DNA of 64,000 nucleotides from Brachyspira pilosicoli P43/6/78 (GTDB lineage Bacteria; Spirochaetota; Brachyspiria; Brachyspirales; Brachyspiraceae): NCBI RefSeq assembly GCF_000325665.1, contig NC_019908.1, positions 310,001 to 374,000 of the forward strand, read 5' to 3'. Shown piece by piece: positions 29,145 to 37,451 of this stretch (position 1 is its first letter; each line of letters starts with the position of its first letter). The notes under the pieces were generated by a model. It saw only the letters and a program-made list of their open reading frames with translations, ran no database searches and was not told where the DNA came from. The position numbers and the translations under genes were made by a program.

Positions 29145-29681
29145 ATGGGTGTATTAAAGTATGCTATTTTGGGACTTTTAAATCAAAAAAGCATGACGGG
29201 ATATGATATTACAAAAGAATTTGAAGAGGCTTTGTGCGAATTTTGGAGTGCAAAACATAGCCAAATATATCCGGAATTAAAAAGTCTTAATGAACAGGGT
29301 ATGGTAGAATATAAAATAGAAATATCAGGTAATGTATTAGAGAAGAAATTATATTCAATAACTGAGCTTGGTAAAAAAGACTTTATGAAATGGCTTGAAT
29401 CAAAAATAGATATTCCTCCTACATTTAAAGATGAGTTTAGACTGCAGTTGTTTTTCTCAGATTTTTTATCAGACAAAAATAGAGAAGAATTAATAAAAAA
29501 TCATCTTAATCAGCATAGAGATAGATTAGAGCATTTAAGAAACAACCAAAAAAAATTTGACTCTATTCCAGAAAAAAATACAAATGCTTTTAGTGACTAT
29601 TTAGTATTGTTAGGAGCTATTATGCGTGAAGAGAATACTTGCAAATGGCTTGAGAAATGTTTAGAGTTATGTAATTCATAA
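29145..29681 (+). CDS. PadR family transcriptional regulator
   Basis: The 178-residue protein starts MGVLKYAILGLLNQKSMTGYDITKEFE, the winged-helix domain of PadR proteins, with QIYPELKSLNEQGMVEY as recognition helix and wing, and ends in the helical dimer domain (Vir_Act_alpha_C type). PadR members sense phenolic acids, drugs or other small molecules and repress divergent genes. The divergent OFA transporter and the reductase beyond it are the likely targets. GGAG precedes the ATG. Confidence 0.85.
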   Translation: MGVLKYAILGLLNQKSMTGYDITKEFEEALCEFWSAKHSQIYPELKSLNEQGMVEYKIEISGNVLEKKLYSITELGKKDFMKWLESKIDIPPTFKDEFRLQLFFSDFLSDKNREELIKNHLNQHRDRLEHLRNNQKKFDSIPEKNTNAFSDYLVLLGAIMREENTCKWLEKCLELCNS

Positions 29682-29792
29682 TATAAAAATATTAATTATA
29701 ATTTATAAACTATTAAAATAAAAAGTACTTTACATATTGAAAATAATTCCGAGTAATATAATATAAAATACAAAAAAATTTTAAGAAAGACT

Positions 29793-31199
29793 ATGACTAT
29801 TTATATTATAGTATTTATTGTAGTATTTTCTATATTGCTTTTTATTGCAAGTAAAATACTTCCAAAATTGTATTCAAAATATGTCCAGTCCGATATGGAT
29901 AGAGTAAATAATTATATAGCATCAGAAAAATATAATTTGGCAATAAAAAAACTAAGAGATATACTCTCAAAAAATAAATCACATAATAAATCTTATAAAA
30001 TATATAAAATTATAGGCGATTGCTATTATAAAATGGGTGAATATCCTTTTGCTATAGTTGAATATAGACATGCAATAGATACTGGAGATAATTCTCCTGA
30101 AACAGTAATATCTTTAGGCAGGTCTTTAAATGCTATAGGAAGAAAAGAAGAATCATTAGCACAGTTTTTATCATTATTAAAATTGGGCGGAGAGTATAAA
30201 GTAAATGTATCTATAGAAATAGGTAAAATATACTATGATAATGGTCAATATAATACAGCTTTTCAATTTTTTGAGAATGCTTTAGAGAATGATTCTACAA
30301 ATAAAGAGGCTTTAAAATATAAGGCATATTGTTATGTTAGTGCTGGTAACTATAATGAAGCTATAGTTATAATGAATGGTATTATTAACAAATATCCTAA
30401 TGATCCTGCTTTGAATTATAATTTAGGACGTGCATATAAAGGAAAATTAGACTGCAAAAACGCTATTAAACATTATAAAATATCTAGCAAAGATAGAGAA
30501 TATGCTATTAAATCATTGTATGAGATAGCTTTATGTTATATAGAATTGAATAATATAGAGTTTGCTATAAAATATTTGGAAATGGCTATTGCTTATGATG
30601 GTATTGATAGAGAATTGAATTTGGCTATATTATATCAATTGTCTGAATGCTACAGCAGAATGGAAAATCTTAATAAGGCTATAGAATACTTAGAAAATAT
30701 AATTATAATAGACCCAAATTATAAAGATGCTAATAAGAAATTAAATGAATATAAAGAGTCAAGATATAGTGATAATATTAAAAACTTCTTTAAGCTAGAT
30801 GAAAATGACTTTGCTGATTTGGCATTAAAAATAGTATCTTCTATGAATTTGATTCCATATTCATTAAAGACTACAGACAAGAAATATGTTATAATTTTCG
30901 CTAAAGATGGTAAGAGTGTTCATTCTACTAAAAAGATAGTATTTTTTAGAATGTCTTATAGTCCTATATTTAATGAAGAGCTTATACAGTTATATGATTA
31001 TGCTGTTAATTCTAATATAGTTAATTCTGTGCTTGTAACTTGTGCTATGGCTACTCCTGATGCTATAAGATATGCTGCTATGTCTAGAATTGATATAGTT
31101 GGTATTAAACGTTTAGAAAACTTAGTAGAAAAATCTACATTTACAAGCGTTCCTGTTGGTATTACTAGGACTGAAGAAAAATTAGATTGGATTATATAA
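29793..31199 (+). CDS. Membrane-anchored TPR protein with Mrr-like C-terminal domain
   Basis: The 468-residue protein opens with one membrane helix (IYIIVFIVVFSILLFIASKIL), followed by about seven TPR-type helix pairs (for example GDCYYKMGEYPFAIVEYRHAI, NLGRAYKGKLDCKNAIKHY). The last 130 residues resemble a restriction-endonuclease-fold domain of the Mrr type: KKYVIIFAKDG, VNSVLVTCAMATPDAIRYAAMSRIDIVGIKRLENLV. The catalytic pattern is not clearly intact, so nuclease activity is doubtful. The combination suggests a scaffold at the inner membrane. RlmE follows closely. Confidence 0.55.
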   Translation: MTIYIIVFIVVFSILLFIASKILPKLYSKYVQSDMDRVNNYIASEKYNLAIKKLRDILSKNKSHNKSYKIYKIIGDCYYKMGEYPFAIVEYRHAIDTGDNSPETVISLGRSLNAIGRKEESLAQFLSLLKLGGEYKVNVSIEIGKIYYDNGQYNTAFQFFENALENDSTNKEALKYKAYCYVSAGNYNEAIVIMNGIINKYPNDPALNYNLGRAYKGKLDCKNAIKHYKISSKDREYAIKSLYEIALCYIELNNIEFAIKYLEMAIAYDGIDRELNLAILYQLSECYSRMENLNKAIEYLENIIIIDPNYKDANKKLNEYKESRYSDNIKNFFKLDENDFADLALKIVSSMNLIPYSLKTTDKKYVIIFAKDGKSVHSTKKIVFFRMSYSPIFNEELIQLYDYAVNSNIVNSVLVTCAMATPDAIRYAAMSRIDIVGIKRLENLVEKSTFTSVPVGITRTEEKLDWII

Positions 31200-31208
31200 T
31201 TTTATCTT

Positions 31209-31794
31209 ATGAAAAAAGTTCAAGATTTTTTATTTTAAAAAAGCTAAAGAAGAAAACTATAAAGCTAGAAGTGTATTTAAATTGGAAGAGGCACAAAATA
31301 AATTTAAGTTTATTAAATCTTCTGATAATGTGCTTGATGTAGGGTGTTCTCCTGGTTCTTTTAGTCAATATATGCTTAATAAGATTATTAAAACGGGTTC
31401 TGTTGTGGGAGTGGATATACTTCCTAATAGCTTCTCTCATCAGAGATTTAAATTTATTCTTGGCGATATAAAAGAGATGGACGCTTCTACTTTTGATAAT
31501 ATAGAGTTTGATGTTGTTGTTAGTGATGCTATGCCTAATACTACTTCAGATAGAGAAACTAATCATTTGCGTTCTATTGGTTTATGCGAGAAGATATTTT
31601 ATTTGGCAAAAGATGTTTTAAAAGATAACGGCAATTTTTTTATAAAGGTTTTTGATGGTAAAGATTTGCCTAATTTTAAAAAAGAGCTTAATGATTATTT
31701 TGATTCTGTAACAGTGTTTAAGCCAAAAAGTTCTAGAGATGAAAGCAGAGAAGTATTTTTATTTGCGAAGGGTTTTAAAAAGTTAAAAGGGTAG
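31209..31794 (+). CDS. rlmE: 23S rRNA 2'-O-ribose methyltransferase RlmE/FtsJ, frameshifted
   Basis: The main frame shows KAKEENYKARSVFKLEEA, the SAM site DVGCSPGSFSQ and catalytic-type Asp in VVSDAMPN and Lys in FIKVFDG, as in RlmE/RrmJ, which methylates U2552 of 23S rRNA. No ATG occurs in that frame; a TTG at 31282 would remove the conserved basic start. ATG at 31209 begins MKKVQDF in another frame and joins correctly if one T of the T6 run at 31226-31231 is removed, giving about 194 residues, the usual length. Treated as one frameshifted gene. Confidence 0.82.
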
Positions 31795-31826
31795 GCATAA
31801 AACCCACCCAATTTACAAAAAAATTA

Positions 31827-32343
31827 TTATAAAGATTTAACTATGTCTTTAAGTTTATTTAAATCTTCAGCATTAGGGTGACCCATAGCATTTGAATGAT
31901 TAGCTAATTTTCCTTCTATTACTTTTTTCTCATCATCAGTAGCAGCTTTAGCTAACATATTTTCAAGATTTTTTTTCTGACCTTCTATCCACTGACCTTG
32001 ACAAGCATAAGTGCCAATTATTGTATTAGAAGAATCTATAAATGTTTTAGCAGGGTTAAGCATTTTATCATAATAAGCTTGATTATCTCCATAACCAACA
32101 GTCATGAATAAAAATACTTTTTTGTTTTTTAATTGTTTCCATAAATTTGCCAGCAGCCTCATCGCAAGTACCTTTGTAGCTTCCAGCACCAACAAATACT
32201 ATATCAGAATCATTAACTTTAGCATTATCTACAGCATTTGCTTTAACGCATTGTAAGCATTCTCCATTAGCAGCTTCTTTTATAGCAAGAGCTAATTTTT
32301 CTGTATTTCCGCTTTTACTTGTATAAACTATTGAGTATTTCAT
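31827..32343 (-). CDS. Flavodoxin-like protein, frameshifted
   Basis: Two minus-strand frames form one flavodoxin fold of about 171 residues. Part 1 (32083-32343) has the FMN phosphate loop TSKSGNTEKLA and VFVGAGSYKGTCDEAAGKF; part 2 (31827-32195) resumes with KKVFLFMTVGYGDNQAY and a helical tail. The frames join if one A is removed from either A6 run at 32118-32130. Ribosome site AAGGAG precedes the ATG. It is an electron carrier or quinone-type reductase by family. It is divergent from arsR, sharing the 164-bp region with that operator, so ArsR-type control is possible. Confidence 0.78.
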
Positions 32344-32439
32344 TTTACAATCTCCTTTAAATGTTAGATTATTCTAATAATATATTATTTGAATATTTTT
32401 GCAAGTGTAATATTTTGTGAAAATTAGCATTTAAACATA

Positions 32440-32490
32440 TTGACAAACTTCGATATGTTTGTTATAATACATATCGATAAAGTTCGATAT
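32440..32490 (+). promoter_or_regulatory. arsR promoter with three operator half-sites
   Basis: TTGACA (32440-32445), 17 bp, TATAAT (32463-32468). TTCGATATGT lies in the spacer, ACATATCGA directly after the -10, and TTCGATAT again at 32483-32490. The first two are inverted around the -10, so a bound ArsR-type dimer would cover the promoter. Confidence 0.8.
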
Positions 32491-32507
32491 ATTTATTAGG
32501 AGATTTA

Positions 32508-32828
32508 ATGAAAAATTATAAAAAAGATGCATCTGTTTTTAAAGCTTTTTGTGATGAGAACAGACTTCAAATATTAGATATGCTTAAAGAAGGGGAGATA
32601 TGTGCCTGTAAAATTTTAGAAAAATTAAACATAGTTCAGTCAACATTATCTCATCATATGAAAATACTTTTAGATGCCAAAATAGTAAACGGCAGAAAAG
32701 ATGGCAAATGGACTCATTATAGTATAAATAAACAAGGCTTTGAAGATGCAAAAAAGATTCTTAACTCTTATGGAGAGAATTTAAATAAATCAAAAACTAG
32801 TAAGAAAATAAAATGCAAATGTGATTAA
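32508..32828 (+). CDS. ArsR family metal-type repressor
   Basis: The 106-residue protein is an ArsR/SmtB winged helix with FCDENRLQILDMLKEGEICACKILEKLNIVQSTLSHHMKIL. The CAC in the helix after ICAC matches the place of the CxC thiol site of As(III)/Sb(III)/Cd sensors, and the tail ends KCKCD, offering two more Cys. On metal binding it would leave its operator. It is followed by a permease gene and is divergent from a flavodoxin. Confidence 0.87.
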   Translation: MKNYKKDASVFKAFCDENRLQILDMLKEGEICACKILEKLNIVQSTLSHHMKILLDAKIVNGRKDGKWTHYSINKQGFEDAKKILNSYGENLNKSKTSKKIKCKCD

Positions 32829-32859
32829 AGTAATATAATTAAAATTAGGATATTAAAAA

Positions 32860-33901
32860 ATGGAAAACATAAAAACTATATTTATATTTATACAAGACCA
32901 AATAATATCAATGAAATGGCTTAATGTTTTGATAGGCAATATATTAAATAATTTTGCTATGTCAGAAACATTAAAAGGCGTTATACAATTTTTTGTTTAT
33001 GATGTTATAAAAATATTTATTCTTCTTTCAGTGTTAATATTTTGTATATCATATATTCAAAGCTACTTCCCACCAGAAAGAACTAAAAAAATATTAGGAA
33101 GATTTAATGGAATATCAGCAAATATATTAGCTGCACTTTTTGGAACTGTTACCCCATTTTGCTCTTGTTCTTCTATACCGCTTTTTATAGGTTTTACTTC
33201 TGCGGGGATACCAATATCTATGACATTTTCTTTTTTAATATCATCGCCTCTTGTAGATTTGGCTTCTTTAATACTTCTTTCAAGCGTATTTGGAATGAAG
33301 ATTGCTATCGCTTATGTTGTAGTTGGACTTGTTCTTGCTGTTTTGGGAGGCACTATAATAGGCAAGCTTAAAATGGAGAGATATTTAGAAGACTTTGTGA
33401 AAAATATAAAATCTAATGCTAATATAGAAATAGCAAAGATGAACAAAAAAAGATAGGCTAATATATTCAAAAAACCAGGTAAAGCAAACTATAAAAAAGG
33501 TTTATTTATATATATTTATAGGGGTTGGAATTGGAGCTTTTATACACAATGTTATACCTGAAGCATGGATAAATGCTATACTTGGAAAAAATAATTGGTA
33601 TTCTGTGCCTTTGGCTTCTTTGGTGGGTATTCCAATGTATGCTGATATATTCGGTACACTTCCTATTGCTGAGAGTTTATATTATAAGGGGGCTGGTTTA
33701 GGTACTATATTATCATTTATGATGTCTGTTACTGCTCTTTCTCTTCCTTCTATGATTATGATTAAAAAGGTTGTAAAGATGCCTTTGCTTATAACTTTTG
33801 TTGGTATTGTTACTGTGGGTATAATAATAATAGGTTATTTGTTTAATGTCTTTTTATTTTGTGTAAAAAATTATATTAATAAAAATATAATTATTGGCTG
33901 A
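32860..33901 (+). CDS. ArsP/DUF318-type permease, frameshifted
   Basis: The first frame (32860-33456) and a later one (33605-33901, entered earlier) together give a permease of about 346 residues with eight or more membrane helices. It has the family hallmark FGTVTPFCSCSSIPLFIG, with Cys residues in the membrane, and in the second half LVGIPMYADIFGTLPIAESLY. The frames join if one A of the A7 run at 33445-33451 is removed. Such permeases export organoarsenicals or other thiol-reactive species and are often found with arsR and a small thioredoxin-like protein. Both partners are present here, the thioredoxins 2.6 kb downstream. Confidence 0.8.
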
Positions 33902-33994
33902 TAATAACAATTTATTACCAGATTATTGTGGTAATATTTTAGTTTGACAATTATCTCTTATATTTTATACTTCAAAAAAATATAAGGGATAATT

Positions 33995-35422
33995 ATGAAT
34001 AAGTTCATTGAAAATGTTTTGCTTAATAGCGTTGTTAAATTGTCTAATAATAAATATATTAGTGCAATTAAAGAGGGTGTTATATCTGTTATAAGTATAA
34101 CTATAGTTGGTAGTTTTTTCTTGCTTATAGCATATCCCCCTGTTCCTAGTTCTTGGTTTGAGACAGTTGGACTTTTTAAATGGATTGCATTAAATAGAGA
34201 TATTATATTAATGCCTTTTCAGGCTACTATGAGTATTATATCTATATTTGTTATAATAGGTACAGCCTATCATTTATCAAGAAATTTAGAGCTTCCTACA
34301 ATTCCAACTATATTAATTTCTTTGATAGCTTTTTTTATGACTTTAGATTGGACTAAAGCATTAGAAGCTGTATCATTTTCTCAAGTTGTAGTAACAGAGG
34401 AAAATCAGATTGCTTTGATGGAATTGTTGAAATTAGATAGTTTACCTAATATTGGAGAGACTTTTAATGTTTCTTCAGCTCCTTTAAAATCTTTAGGTCT
34501 TATAATACCTATGGATAATATGGGCAGTAAGGGAATGTTTGTAGGTTTTCTATGTGTAATTGTTGTATGCTTTATATTTAATTTCTTTAAAAAGAAAAAC
34601 TTAACTATAAAAATGCCGGACGGTGTTCCTGAAGGTGTTATAAGGTCATTTGAAGCTTTAATTCCTTTATTGGTGATAGTGTCATTATTTGAACTTCTTC
34701 ATTTAATACCAGCATTATTTCCAAAACAATTTCCTTCAGGCATTATAGATTTACATGTAATATTACAAAAATTATTCTTCTGGCTTCCTATTATAATAAA
34801 CAGTTTGCCAGGTGCATTAATAATGGTGTTTTTTATATGTTTCTTATGGTGTTTGGGTATTCATGGAAGTTCTATAGTAGAGGCTTTCACTATGCCAATA
34901 CTTTTACAGCTTTTTGAAGCTAATGCTCAGGCATATATAAGCGGCGAGGCTATACCTTATATATTAACAAATCAGTTTTATTATGCTTTTGTATGGATAG
35001 GCGGAGGCGGCGGTACTCTTGGACTTGTTATATTGATGGCTTTTGTGGCAAAATCAAAATATATGAAAGTTTTAGGAAAATCTTCTTTGGCTCCTTGTTT
35101 GTTTAATATTAATGAACCTATAGTTTTTGGAACTCCTATAGTGCTTAATCCATATTTAATGGTTCCATATATTGCTGGTCCTATGATATGTGTTGTTATT
35201 TCTTATATAGCTACTAAGATAGGTTTTATTTCTCAGACTGTTGCTGTTGTGCCTTGGACTTTCCCTGCTCCTTTATATGCTTATTTTGCTACGGGAGGAG
35301 ATTGGAAGTCTATAATATTGGTTTTAATTAATTTAGCTGTTTTAACTGCTATGTATTTCCCTTTCTTAATAGCTTATGATAAAAAGCTTTTATTAGAAGA
35401 GTTAAAAGAAGAAAATAAATAA
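33995..35422 (+). CDS. PTS EIIC permease, lactose/cellobiose family
   Basis: The 475-residue membrane protein has about ten helices and the family motifs CLGIHGSSIVEAF and CLFNINEPIVFGTPIVLNP, where the Glu of NEPIVFG lies in the sugar site. It would import and phosphorylate a beta-glucoside or chitobiose-like disaccharide together with EIIA and EIIB, neither of which is in this window. It is followed within 23 bp by a TIM-barrel-like protein, an association also seen in Firmicutes. Confidence 0.86.
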   Translation: MNKFIENVLLNSVVKLSNNKYISAIKEGVISVISITIVGSFFLLIAYPPVPSSWFETVGLFKWIALNRDIILMPFQATMSIISIFVIIGTAYHLSRNLELPTIPTILISLIAFFMTLDWTKALEAVSFSQVVVTEENQIALMELLKLDSLPNIGETFNVSSAPLKSLGLIIPMDNMGSKGMFVGFLCVIVVCFIFNFFKKKNLTIKMPDGVPEGVIRSFEALIPLLVIVSLFELLHLIPALFPKQFPSGIIDLHVILQKLFFWLPIIINSLPGALIMVFFICFLWCLGIHGSSIVEAFTMPILLQLFEANAQAYISGEAIPYILTNQFYYAFVWIGGGGGTLGLVILMAFVAKSKYMKVLGKSSLAPCLFNINEPIVFGTPIVLNPYLMVPYIAGPMICVVISYIATKIGFISQTVAVVPWTFPAPLYAYFATGGDWKSIILVLINLAVLTAMYFPFLIAYDKKLLLEELKEENK

Positions 35423-35444
35423 TTAAAAAGGAGAGTATATTATT

Positions 35445-36392
35445 ATGGGTAAAAGAATTTTTGAACTTGCTTTAGAAGATGTATTAAACATGAATGCATC
35501 TTTATTAAAAGATATTATAAAAAAATCTGAGGGAAGGTCTGTTATGGCAGAAGTGTGCTGCGGACATCAGCCTTTAATAGATTCTGTAAGTAATGCAGAA
35601 GCAGCAAGTGCATTCGGTGCTGATTTTATTACATTAAATTTATTTGATATGAATAAGCCTTTTATTTGGGGATTGTACAAAGAAAATCCTGATTCTTCAG
35701 AGCAAACTTGGCTTTCTGCAAGATTAAAAGGTTTGGTTAATGAAATAAATAAAAATAATGATAATATAGTAAAAGATTTAAAAAAAATTACAGGAAGATT
35801 AATTGGCGTTAATTTGGAGCCAGTACCAGAAGATAGCAATTATAATCCTGGTTTTAGAGCTTCAAAAGAAAATTATGAGAAACTTCTTAAATATGGTTTT
35901 GATTATGTTGTTCTTACAGGAAACCCTAATACAGGAGTTACAATAGAAAACATAGCAAAATCTGCTAAAGAATTAAAAAGCGTTTGCGGCGATAAAATTC
36001 TTATTATTGCAGGCAAGATGCATGGAGCAGGCGGAGATAATGTATATTCTATGGAAGAGCTTGATAATATGGTTAAAGCTGGTGCTGATGTTGTAATGGT
36101 TGGTGCTCCTTCAACACTTCCTGGTTATACTGTTGATTTTGTTTATGAACAGATAAAAAGAATACATAGTTTTGGGGCTTTAGCTAAAACTGCTATAGGT
36201 ACTTCTCAAGAGGGTGCTGATGTTAATACTATTAGAGAGATGACTTTATGGTCAAAGATGGCAGGTGCTGATATTGTGCATATTGGAGATGCGGCTTATA
36301 GCGGAATGTCATTGCCTGAAAATATTATGGCTATGTCTATTGCTCTTAGGGGAATAAGACATACTTATAGGAGAATGGCTTACAGAAAATAG
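35445..36392 (+). CDS. TIM-barrel-like protein associated with PTS (DUF7916-like)
   Basis: The 315-residue protein has repeated beta-alpha units with Gly-rich ends (GADFITLNLFDMN, LIGVNLEPVP, ILIIAGKMHGAGGDNVYS, GADVVMVGAPSTLPGY, AGADIVHIGDAAYSG), consistent with a phosphate-binding TIM barrel. Relatives beside cellobiose-type PTS genes are annotated variously as PEP phosphonomutase-like or hydrolase; no catalytic assignment is secure. It has a good ribosome site (AAAGGAG) and forms an operon with the EIIC gene. Confidence 0.6.
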   Translation: MGKRIFELALEDVLNMNASLLKDIIKKSEGRSVMAEVCCGHQPLIDSVSNAEAASAFGADFITLNLFDMNKPFIWGLYKENPDSSEQTWLSARLKGLVNEINKNNDNIVKDLKKITGRLIGVNLEPVPEDSNYNPGFRASKENYEKLLKYGFDYVVLTGNPNTGVTIENIAKSAKELKSVCGDKILIIAGKMHGAGGDNVYSMEELDNMVKAGADVVMVGAPSTLPGYTVDFVYEQIKRIHSFGALAKTAIGTSQEGADVNTIREMTLWSKMAGADIVHIGDAAYSGMSLPENIMAMSIALRGIRHTYRRMAYRK

Positions 36393-36434
36393 TTTATAAA
36401 ATATATTATTTAATTATATTTTTTAAAAATAAAT

Positions 36435-36463
36435 TTGCAATTATATCAATATACCTGTATGAT
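36435..36463 (+). promoter_or_regulatory. Promoter of the selenoprotein gene pair
   Basis: TTGCAA (36435-36440), 17 bp, TATGAT (36458-36463). It lies 31 bp before the start of the first selenoprotein gene, so the pair can be expressed apart from the PTS genes. Confidence 0.6.
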
Positions 36464-36493
36464 GTATATATAAAAAACATTTAAGAGGTGCAT

Positions 36494-36802
36494 ATGCAAA
36501 GAATAGATTTCGGCTGAGGCTGTTTACCTGATCCTCTAGAAGATGAGGGTATACAAAGAGAGGTAGATAAAATTCTATTATTATCTAACGAAAACTCTGC
36601 TGATATGCTTACTAATTTGCAAAATGCTGTAAATAAATTAAATATTGATTTTCCTATTAAATCTACTGATGATAAAGCTCTTATGTCATATTATGGTGTT
36701 ATGACTTTGCCTGCGCTTATAATAAATGATGAGCTTGTTTCTTATGGTGAAATTCTTTCAGAAGATAAGTTAATGGGCATTTTAAAAGAAAAATTGTTAT
36801 AA
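36494..36802 (+). CDS. Selenoprotein, degenerate thioredoxin-like (UGA = Sec8)
   Basis: ATG at 36494, after AAGAGGTG, opens a frame with a single UGA at 36515-36517: MQRIDFG-U-GCLPDPLEDEG, then an uninterrupted thioredoxin-like domain (YYGVMTLPALIINDELVSYG). A standard reading would start wrongly at 36605 and lose the front. The UGA stands in a GUGC motif, just where the neighbouring paralogue has CGUG, and a hairpin (AUCCUC with GAGGGU around an 8-base loop) follows, placed like a bacterial SECIS. The usual CxxC of the domain is replaced by NENSA, so Sec8 and Cys10 are probably the only redox pair. Total 102 residues. Partner unknown; perhaps the permease or flavodoxin upstream. Confidence 0.72.
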
Positions 36803-36842
36803 TTTATATATAATAAAAAATAAATTTTTAAGTAGAAATTAT

Positions 36843-37184
36843 ATGTCATTTAAAGATCTTTTTTTTGGTAATGGAGGCTGTGGCTGAGGACCTGTTATAG
36901 ATCCCTTCGGTGAAGAGGAAAAAGTACAGGAAGAACCTATTGAGGCAAGAGTAAAAATACTTGGCACAGGCTGTGAAAATTGCAGAAAATTAGAAGAAAA
37001 TACTATAGCTGCAATCGAAGAAGCTAAACTTGATTTGGCTATTAAACATGTAGAAAATATGGAAGATATAGCATTTTATGGTGTTATGTCAACTCCAGCT
37101 TTGGTTTTAGATGATAAGGTTCTTTCTTATGGAAAAGTATTAAGTAAAGAAGAGATCATTGAATTATTGAAAGCTAATTTATAA
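36843..37184 (+). CDS. Selenoprotein, small thioredoxin (redox-active disulfide protein 2-like; UGA = Sec15)
   Basis: The frame from ATG 36843 reads MSFKDLFFGNGGCG-U-GPVIDPFGEEEK with UGA at 36885-36887, then KILGTGCENCRKLEENT, the CxxC active site of the TM0996-type small thioredoxins, and FYGVMSTPALVLDDKVLSYG with the cis-Pro. Downstream of the UGA, CUUC-GGU-GAAG forms a hairpin with GGU in the loop inside a longer CCUGU/ACAGG stem, very like a bacterial SECIS. Length 113 residues. The protein thus has two redox centres, an N-terminal Cys-Gly-Sec and the CxxC. Proteins of this family often serve a DUF318 permease. It lies 40 bp after its paralogue. Confidence 0.8.
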
Positions 37185-37383
37185 TTTTTTATTATTAAAT
37201 TTTATATAAAAAGAGATGGGTATTTTTTATATTCATCTCTTTTTTATTATCGTTTTTTATAATCTAATAAATATTTGTCTATTAATTTATCTTTATTATT
37301 CTAATTTTAATATGTATTTGTTATTTTATTTTTTGATTTAATAAAAAATATTCAAAATTTTATAAAAAATATGGAGTTTTCTC

Positions 37384-37412
37384 TTGCAATAAGTATGTTT
37401 ATGTAGTATATT
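37384..37412 (+). promoter_or_regulatory. Promoter of catalase gene
   Basis: TTGCAA (37384-37389), 17 bp, TATATT (37407-37412). AT-rich near-palindromic sequence TATTAATAATTAATA follows and could be a PerR-like site, but the match is loose. Confidence 0.55.
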
Positions 37413-37451
37413 ATATTTATTAATAATTAATACTAATAAGGAGTAATTAAA

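Noticed and set aside
36515-36887. In-frame TGA codons as a sign of a genetic code in which TGA is tryptophan
   Set aside because: TGA ends other clear genes here (the DUF4132 gene at 7305, ispH at 47920), and TGG is used for Trp throughout. Selenocysteine explains the two sites better.
37407-37440. PerR box before catalase
   Set aside because: The AT-rich near-palindrome differs from the PerR consensus at several positions, and such sequences are common in this AT-rich DNA.
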